DNA from: Blasia pusilla
Taxonomy: Eukaryota; Marchantiophyta; Marchantiopsida; Blasiales
Length of the DNA: 64,000 nt
Direction: 5' to 3'
Assembly: GCA_050084515.1 (NCBI GenBank)
Contig: CM114274.1
Span: 3,472,001-3,536,000 of the forward strand
In this document: one piece after another, positions 56,605-64,000 of the stretch
Position numbering within the stretch: position 1 is the stretch's first letter
How the letters are laid out: the number at the start of each line of letters is the position of its first letter
Position numbers and translations under genes: made by a program
The notes under the pieces: generated by a model
Told to the model about the DNA's origin: nothing
Databases searched by the model: none
What the model saw: the letters and a program-made list of their open reading frames with translations, nothing else

Positions 56605-58810
56605 GGCCATAATCTCCATTGCAGATGAAGATGGTAACTACCTCTCAGAGGCTTGGGAGCACATTCTAACCTGTGTATCACGATTTGAGCATCTCCATCT
56701 TATTGGTGAGGATGCGCCTTCTGACGCAACCTTCTTTGCAGCACCTCAGAGTGATACAGAGATAAGGCAATCAATAAAATCACATGTGCTCCTAGCCTTG
56801 AGGCAAAAAGGAGGAGGTTCCCGCTTGCAGTATGTTGCAGCAGCAACTAGGTAAGGTTCATATGGTAGTGCAGGAGTTGGAGATGGTTCTTTTCGAGTGG
56901 TCAAAATTGAGGAGATGAACAACCTTGTCTCAAATCTGAATTTGTTGGAACAGATTGGTAGTTTCAAAATGAATAAAATATTCACACGTAGTCAAAGGCT
57001 GAACAGTGAGGCCATTGTTGATTTTGTGAAGGCTCTTTGCAAGGTTTCAATGGAAGAGTTGCGTTCAACCAGTGACCCTCGGGTGTTCAGTTTGACAAAG
57101 ATTGTCGGGATAGCGTAAATATGGAAGAAATTGTCCCAAGGGATTATCTATTTTTCCTGAATATGTGATTTGGAGTTTGCCATTATCACAAATCATCTTG
57201 GAAATGCAGACTAACAGGATGGCTATGATGAAGGCAATTCAACATGAATCATATACAATCTTGGTCACTCATTTGGCATGTGCTGGAAAAAAATTTGTGA
57301 TTGTTGGATGCTCAGATAACCTTTCAGTTGCCATGTATGCAATGGATTCCCTACGAAAACTGGAACTGCTGTTTCTTGAACGTGAGGAGCTGGCAAAATT
57401 GAAACTAAAACTTTCAAAATGAGTTCATGAAGTTGCTCATGATTGTGATAAGGAAGAGCAGCTCAGTGGAGATAAGAGAGTTCATCATTCAATGCGTCTC
57501 TCAGATGGTCTTTGCGAGAGTGGGCCAAGTTAAGTTGGGATGGAAGATTATGTTCATGGTATGTGTTGGACTCATGTGTTGAAGTGTTCCTTTGAATGTT
57601 ATATCTGTTTTTAGATAGTCATGCATGTCTATTTTGCATAATATTGGGCAATTTTTCATGAGGTTGGGTTTTAGGAAGGAGGCATGGGTATATACATGTG
57701 GTGGTTCCTATAGGTCTCTATCACAAAAAGGAAATTTTCTGTGCAGGTGTTCACAACTGCAACGAGTGATGACCACAAGACCATTGTACTGTTGCCTTTT
57801 CAGACCATCGAGAAGATAGTTAGAGAATACTCCCCGTATATCACAAAGACTGAAACGATGATTTTCACTGACTGTGTTAACTGTTTGATTGCATTTTCAA
57901 ATAGCAGATTCAATAAAGATATTAGTTTGAATGTCATTGCTTTCCTAAGGTTTTGTGACTTGAAGTTGGCTGAGGGTGAGCTTAGGGCTTCAAGGAACAA
58001 GGAAACAAACAAATGTGGAAAGTTTGCGCAATCATCACCAAGAATTGGGGATGCAGAAGAGCCACAATTCTCTACTTTTAGAGACGGAGAGGATCATCTT
58101 TATCTCTAGTTCCCCCCCTCCTTGCAAGTGAGTTGTAGCCCTTCAATATAGAATCATGTCTCCATTTGGCTTATCTAGCTGACTGATTTCTAGAGTTTGA
58201 ATTTGCAATTATGAGGTATACATATTCATGTGTGTTTGTCACATTTGAACTTCCATCGTGACCTTACAATATGATGTTTTCAATGTTCAAGATTATCCGA
58301 ATTGACATTTGATCCTTATCCGAGATATTTGGAAAAGTGCCTTGGAAGTTCTATTTGATACCCTATGATATCATGGATCCTTGTTTTCCCGGGGATTGTG
58401 AGAAAAGGTGTTTGACTTTGTTTTGTTTCCAATCTCTGGCTATGTTCGACGAGCCACTAAACTGGCTGCCTATATCAGAGGTGTTCCTAAGAAGGAGGAG
58501 GCTGAACTCGAGATGGATGCATGGTTGTTTGGAACATGCATATTGGCTTTGTAGCTTGTGGTGGATTTTTTTGTAAAATTTTATCCAGTGGTCAACCCCT
58601 TGCTGGGCAGAATTTTATCCTGGCTGATAGGGTTTATGAAGTGGCCTCATCAAAGTTTTGTTGCAATAGGCTCTGGGATCTAGGATATCTCGTTCATTTT
58701 TTTCCTCTGCTTGCATGGCTCATTAGTTGTGAACATGGTTCAAGAGAAGTCCAAAGTGCACTCAGCAGTTCATTACTTGAAGAAATAGATGTCTATTTCT
58801 TCAAGTAAGA
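56605..58810 (+). pseudogene. BIG-type ARF guanine-nucleotide exchange factor, C-terminal remnant
   Basis: Exon after an acceptor (GTGTTGCAG, ending 56604): AIISIADEDGNYLSEAWEHIL, VSRFEHLHLIGEDAPSD, then [18 protein letters not shown] and [12 protein letters not shown] (57000-57110). Next come NLSVAMYAMDSLRKL and FLEREELA (57310-57400), IQCVSQMVFARVGQVKLGWK (57490-57550), a GTATGT donor, an acceptor before FTTATSDDHKTIVLLPFQ (57746), FTDCVNCLIAFSNSRFNKD, and after another intron remnants of DLFVKFY..VNPLL (58560-58610). These are the post-Sec7 HDS regions of plant BIG proteins, which load GTP on ARF at the trans-Golgi/endosome. Stops (56852, 57116, 57421, 58107) and shifts, and loss of everything upstream including Sec7, make it a pseudogene. 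Confidence 0.88.
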
Positions 58811-60985
58811 AATCAGGGTTTCAAACTATAATTTAGTGACTAGGTTTTAGATGCAAAAGAAGCTCTCGAGGTGGGAGGTTTATAGGAACTGTCCATGTGC
58901 CCTAGCATCGGAGGATGTAGTTTATTGTTGAGCCGTCTTCTTCTGCCCAGAAATGGTGCTCACTCAGTCAACTTTGTTATTGGAGAGGATTGTTTGGTTG
59001 AAAGCCTGTAGGAGGAAAACAGAAGTTAAAATCTCCCGGTGTTTAGCATCAGTTGCTACTTTAAAGATAGAGCTAGCAGATCTCAGAATTCTATAGACAG
59101 GTGTGTTTAATCACAAACTTTTGGTTGCTACTTTAAAGATAGAGCTAGCAAATCTAAGATTTCTAGAGATTGGTGTGTTCAGTCACAAACTTTTGGTATA
59201 TTTGTGTATTACAAATAGAGTGCTTTTATAGCTAGTTGAAGCTTCACACCTTTTTTGTGGATGTCTTAATTATTTGAAAGCAATAAATGCACATTTTTCA
59301 CACACTCTATTTTCATGATGATGCAAAATTGTCAATATAATTTTTTATAATGCAAATTATTGAATTATTATATGATTTATTTTTCCAAATTTAATGTTTT
59401 TCAAATATATTGATAAGGTACTTCTATATTTATATTTATGATAATCATATGGTAAAATTAAAATATCCTTCCAATGTAGAAATTACATTGTAATTTAGTA
59501 TGCATGCATGGATAAAGAACACAAATGCAATGGAAGTAAAAGATGGATTCATTATGTTTTATCACCAAATAATAGATAATAATTATGTTTATCATTTGAC
59601 AATATTTTCATTAAATAATCAACATAGATTTGTGATAACATTACGATGCATGGTAAGTCAGAATATAATAAATTATCGTGTTACTTTATTTGGAAAGTTA
59701 TGATGCACAAACGACATTGATTTGTGTTACTCAATTAGTATTGAAAGTGTATTGTTATTGCTGTATATCTATGATCATTTTGAATGCACAAACATCATCA
59801 TTTATGTTAATATTTTTGTAAAAATACATACAATAAGTGTAAAGGATAGTCGTCGACTTTACTTACTATATTTGCGTAATCTTTCATCAATTTAGTGTTT
59901 AAATCAACACATTTGGAAATGATACCAAGTTAATGCAAAATATAGGGCCCCTCAGATTTATGATGTATCCTCGTCGAATGCAGGAGGAACTCTTTGGATT
60001 CTTCGAGAGAGAGTGGGAGATGTTTCCCACGCATCCAACACAAGAAACTGATGATGGTGAAGCTTATGTTGAGTTGGAAAGGACTATTCCTCGTGGAGGT
60101 GGGACGCGTGTGACTAGAGCTAGGGGAAGAGGAGGAAGAGTTGGTGAGATGTCGGCACCGGTGTTACATATATCTGATGATGAATCAGATTAGAGATAAT
60201 GAGTTGATATTTATATCTTTGTAATGTACATAAGTATTAGGTTCCTCTCAATCCACATGTTTTGTGGGGTACTCCTCATTTGTTGTAAAATATTTTCAAA
60301 AAAAATCAAAATATTCCACTAAGGAAACTTGTGAATATGAGCCGATCACAAATGTTGTCCATGAAGTGAGTTCATGAAATGGATGAAAGTTTTCTCTTAG
60401 GTTATAAATCCTTAGATAAGGTGAAAGGTATCATAATTGAATGATTTGCTTGATATAATTTATTTATTTATTTTACTATTTCCTAAAAAATTACTAACTC
60501 GTCAAACTAAGTGATTTTCTTTTACTTATTGAAAGATGGGGATTGGAAAAGGGATGAATTTTTTTCCAAAATTAATGAAGGAAAATATATGTTTGAATTG
60601 AATTGTAAAGGAAAATAATATATGAATTTTTTTAATGACCAATATTGCATGGGGTAGAATTTGAAAGGGAGTTGGGTGGAATAGAAAACCAAATCTACTT
60701 ATTAATTATTTTTATTTAATACCATAATAGGTAAATATAAATATTACTGAATTTATATAATTTTTAAAATGTTAGATAAATAAATTCAGAGGTGCCTTGA
60801 TTCATATTTAATGGAAAGGGAAATGGAATTTTACTGGAGAATTAATAGATCTGGTTTGAATTTTATAGAAGGATGAATTTACTGCATGGACAAGGATATC
60901 ATTTACATTTGTTTGCAAGAGTATAATTACTTACAAGAATGAAATGTAATAACTCTTCTAACATTTTATAGAATAGTGCAAATGG
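58811..60985. other. AT-rich spacer
   Basis: A short direct repeat is seen (GCTACTTTAAAGATAGAGCTAGCA near 59055 and 59127). Otherwise A/T-rich with no recognised genes except a small doubtful ORF. It may include further BIG remnants just after 58810 and the 3' border of hAT copy 2. Confidence 0.45.
59933..60193 (+). CDS. Small ORF with RG-rich stretch and acidic end
   Basis: 86 codons with an acidic middle (ETDDGEAYVELE), an Arg/Gly stretch (TRARGRGGRVGE) and the tail VLHISDDESD. Such RG-box plus acidic ends are common on plant transposon-encoded proteins. It may be the last exon of a decayed element ORF. No ribosomal or splice evidence. Confidence 0.25.
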   Translation: MQNIGPLRFMMYPRRMQEELFGFFEREWEMFPTHPTQETDDGEAYVELERTIPRGGGTRVTRARGRGGRVGEMSAPVLHISDDESD

Positions 60986-61740
60986 TCCCCAAGTTACATC
61001 TATCACTCTTGCAAAGTCTCATCCCAAATTAAGTTTAAAATGACCTTTTGGACCCGAAGCACATAACCTTAAATGAAAAAAAGGTCTTTAATTTTTCATC
61101 TTGTCCAACATTTCCATCTTGAGCTGAAATTTAGCCCACATGGTCTCCAAGGTGCATCTAGCATTTTAGGCAGGTTTCCAAAAAAATGCAGATGGGACCA
61201 CAAGCTAAGAAATTGGCAAGTCCATTTTGGACCCGAACCATCAAACCTTCTATCAAAATAAGGTTTTTTCAACTTTCATCTTGACCAACTTAAGTTTCTT
61301 GAGCTGAAATTTGGCCCAAATGGTTTCCAAGGTTCATGATCCACTCTTGCCAAACTTCAGGAAAAATGGAGTTGTGAGCAAAAGCTCAAAAATTACTAAG
61401 TCCTTTTTGGACCCAAACCATTAAACCTTGAATGAAAAGAAGGTATTTTGATTTTTCACCTTGTCTAACTTTTCCATCTTGAGCTGAAATTTGGTCTACA
61501 AGCTTATCAAGGTGCATGTTCCACTCTTGCCAAGTTTCAACCAAAATGTAATTGTGAGAAAAACCTCAAAAATATGTAAGTATATTTTGGCCCCGAACCA
61601 CTAAACCTTCAATGAAAAGAAGGTTTTTTCATTTTTCATCATGTCCAACTTTCCCAAGTTGTGTTTGTAGCACTCTTGCAAAATTTTGAGCAAATGGAGT
61701 TGTGATCACGAACTAAAAAATCAAACTTACCAATTTTACC
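60985..61740 (-). repeat. About four ~180-bp tandem repeats beside hAT copy 2
   Basis: Reverse-orientation relatives of the array at 50560-51935 (plus-strand landmarks TTTTTGGACCCGAACCA, CATCTTGAGCTGAAATTTGG, CAAGGTGCATG). They are fewer and more diverged, and are placed downstream of the hAT 3' coding end as in copy 1. Confidence 0.82.
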
Positions 61741-61884
61741 TTCAATGTAAAAATAAATGCTTTATTAGCGATTAGGTTATAAAAAGGAATGTCATAAAAA
61801 TGACATTCTTACAATAGTAAACACAAAACAAGTTTGCTACAACTATCTACTAATCTATCTCACTAAATTCTGTAATTACTCTTA

Positions 61885-64000
61885 TAGTCTAGGTCATGGT
61901 TGGGTCGGGTGGATTAAGATGTAAGCAGTAATTTGGCGGCTCAATAGTTCGAAGTCGGGTGGATCGACGTCGAGTTCCTATTGCAATTGTTTCATCATCA
62001 GAGGAAATGTATGAACTATCCATGCCATGATTGATGGGTTGAGAGTTTGGAACCATAGGTATGACAACATCATTATCATTAGGCTCATCAACTAAGTCCA
62101 CCGTTTCAACGCTCAAAGATTGTGGAGGAGTATCCCGCATAGGTTCACTAGACTCAGTGGAATAATTCTGAACTCCTATTGGTGCAACAATCTGAGGGTC
62201 GTAGGTCATGTTACGAGAAGTGCTGGGTAGATTGGCTTCGCTTGAAGCCCTCCTTTGTTTCTCTTCCTCGTGCTCTCAAATCCAATGTTCCATTTCAACA
62301 TCATCTTCATCTCTTCCAAGCTCCTCGTAATCAAATTTTTTAGTGTTGCCGATATGAGTATCCTCTCTCCCTTGGATGCCATGAATTCCACATATCACGT
62401 CCACCTCCTTTAGATCCTCCTCTTGCAAGTCAAGGTTATCTTCATGATTACCATCACGGTTTCTTGCATGCAAGCTAGATTCAATGTCATCTTCTACTAC
62501 CCTTCTAGCTTGTTCTTGTCCATCCCTTTCTGAAAATATTTCTCGTACAAGAGCGCTTGTCTTGATTTTCGAGAAATACCATTGTCTCCAAACCTTGAAT
62601 TTTTGTAGATGTAAACCAAATCCTTGGCACGCTCGTTGGTCAATTTATTCTTGTGCTTGTTGTGGATGAAACCATAACTACTCCAATTTCTCTCCGTTGA
62701 AGAAGATGAAACCACTTGTGCTAATATGGACTTAGCCACATAGCGCAATGTTGGTGCACCTTGATTGTGCATGCTACACCAATCAGAGGGGCCAAGTGAA
62801 TCAACAACTTCCCTACCAAACTCACTCACAAATATTTCCTAATGATTCACAATGTTGCCCAACTCTCGCAAGCAAGTAGCCAAATAAGCATTAGCCTCGA
62901 TGACATTAAGGCCATGCACCCCTGTTGCATAAAGTTTCAGATATTGTTTGAAGTCTCTCATGCACTAAGCATTTAAAGTGACGTCTTGAACACTATCAAG
63001 AAGATTATAAAGGACAGGAATGTAGCCTATTGCATGTAACTTATTTTGGATAAGTGCCCATCGCCTAGAAATAACATCGATCATCTCTGTACCTCTAGAT
63101 ATTGTGACAAAATAACCGCAACGCCTTCCACCCACACCGGGCCATGGAGTTGTAGGAAAAGAACGAGTCTCTTCCATTATCTCAAAAATATGGCGATAAA
63201 TATGCCCCATCATTGCTCTATGACCATCACATTCTCTCAACAGAATAATTGTTGGTTGAGCCGCAACAAACAACTCCTCACCCTCCATCCAAAAATTTTG
63301 ATTGGCCATAATAGTCTCAATCTCTTGTGCCTTCTCCCTTTGCCTCCCATTCTTGCCATTGAAATACTCCCTAAAAGCATTGGTGGCAACCATGGTGTGG
63401 AACGTCTCCCTCAATTCTAAGATGCGTCCCAGCATGATAAAATTTGAGGCAAAGCGTGTATTTGCAGGAAGCAACAATCATCTCTTCATTGGATTGGTTT
63501 CCATGAATTTGGCCATCACCCAAATTTGAGTCTTCACAAATACTACCATCTCACGACCTTGTGCTAAAATCATGTCCACCCAAGGCCATTTACCTCACTC
63601 TTTGCAGACTAGATGAAGAGAATATGATACGCAGTAGGCATCCCCCCCAAAGAATATGAGGGAACTTTCCTTTGATAAGTTTCCCTGCTGCTTTCTCATT
63701 GCTAGCATTGTCTGTCACAAGTTGCAACACATTCTTTGGACCGATGCATATGATAGTCCTCTCTATGTGACCCGCCAACCATTCCGCCATTTGGGATTCC
63801 CCATTGGTGTCTACCAACTCAATCATGACCTCACCTTATGGATAGGAGACCATTATGTTCACTAAAGACTTGCTCCTCACATTGGTCCAAGAATCCGTTA
63901 TGATCATGGCCCCCAAACGCAGATTTTCCAATATGCCATCCATCTTATCCTTCACCTTCCCCATATGTTTTTCAAGTAGGGTGGTGCGTAACAAATTGTA
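61885..64000 (-). mobile_element. hAT transposon copy 2, runs off the window end
   Basis: Inverted partner of copy 1. From 64000 downwards: GAMIITDSWTNVRSKSLVNIM (uninterrupted), DNASNEKAAGKLIKG, MLLPANTRFASNFIML, NAFREYFNGKNGRQ, QPTIILLRECDGHRAMMGH, then SSSSTERNWSSYGFIHNKHKN with DLVYIYKNSRF (62570-62710), and the acidic tail to about 61889. Stops and shifts at several points (near 63590, 62965-62970, 62830, 62280). Its BED finger lies beyond the window. Confidence 0.87.

Overview
This is nuclear DNA of a land plant. It holds an intact single-exon GRAS regulator gene, a broken plant-type BIG (ARF-GEF) gene with spliceosomal introns, several classes of plant transposons, and long AT-rich spacers. 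The species cannot be fixed from the sequence. The very old, layered mobile elements and a retrotransposon carrying a cytosine methyltransferase lean towards a non-seed plant (bryophyte, lycophyte or fern grade), but that is inference.

Layout. 0-3.3 kb and 12.7-15.2 kb are two halves of one decayed minus-strand multi-exon gene, part of it resembling an FCP1/NIF phosphatase. It is split by a 9.4-kb Ty3/gypsy element (3320-12719, minus) that still has both ends and a 4-5-bp target duplication. 15.5-17.0 kb is a cluster of LTR pieces of the same family around a long CT tract. 17.0-24.4 kb is a second, older copy of the family, interrupted by a Ty1/copia element (18.4-20.9 kb) and a solo copia LTR (23.9-24.2 kb). 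24.4-33.8 kb is spacer with microsatellites, becoming GC-richer before the GRAS gene (33875-35971, plus). 39.7-40.9 kb is the 3' end of a non-LTR retrotransposon with a restriction-like endonuclease. 43.6-46.4 kb is gypsy copy 3. 47.0-51.9 kb is a hAT transposon followed by ~180-bp tandem repeats, and a second hAT copy with the same repeats faces it from 64.0 to 61.0 kb. Between them lie an orphan host exon (52 kb), gypsy copy 4 (54.4-56.5 kb) and the BIG remnant (56.6-58.8 kb).

The main discovery candidate is the gypsy family. Its order is gag - zinc knuckle - aspartic protease - C5 cytosine DNA methyltransferase (motifs I, IV, VI, VIII and the C-terminal motifs in one frame, shared with RT) - reverse transcriptase - RNase H - integrase - C-terminal PHD finger. 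It thus carries both a DNA-methylation writer and a probable histone-tail reader, an arrangement I do not know from land plants. Its termini are also odd: the LTR is built of two blocks, and copy 1 reads block B - internal - purine tract - block A - 2 nt - B - A, like the split direct repeats of DIRS/PAT elements although an integrase is present. A second, diverged copy repeats the A - 2 nt - B junction. All copies here carry stops or gaps, so any active member must lie elsewhere.
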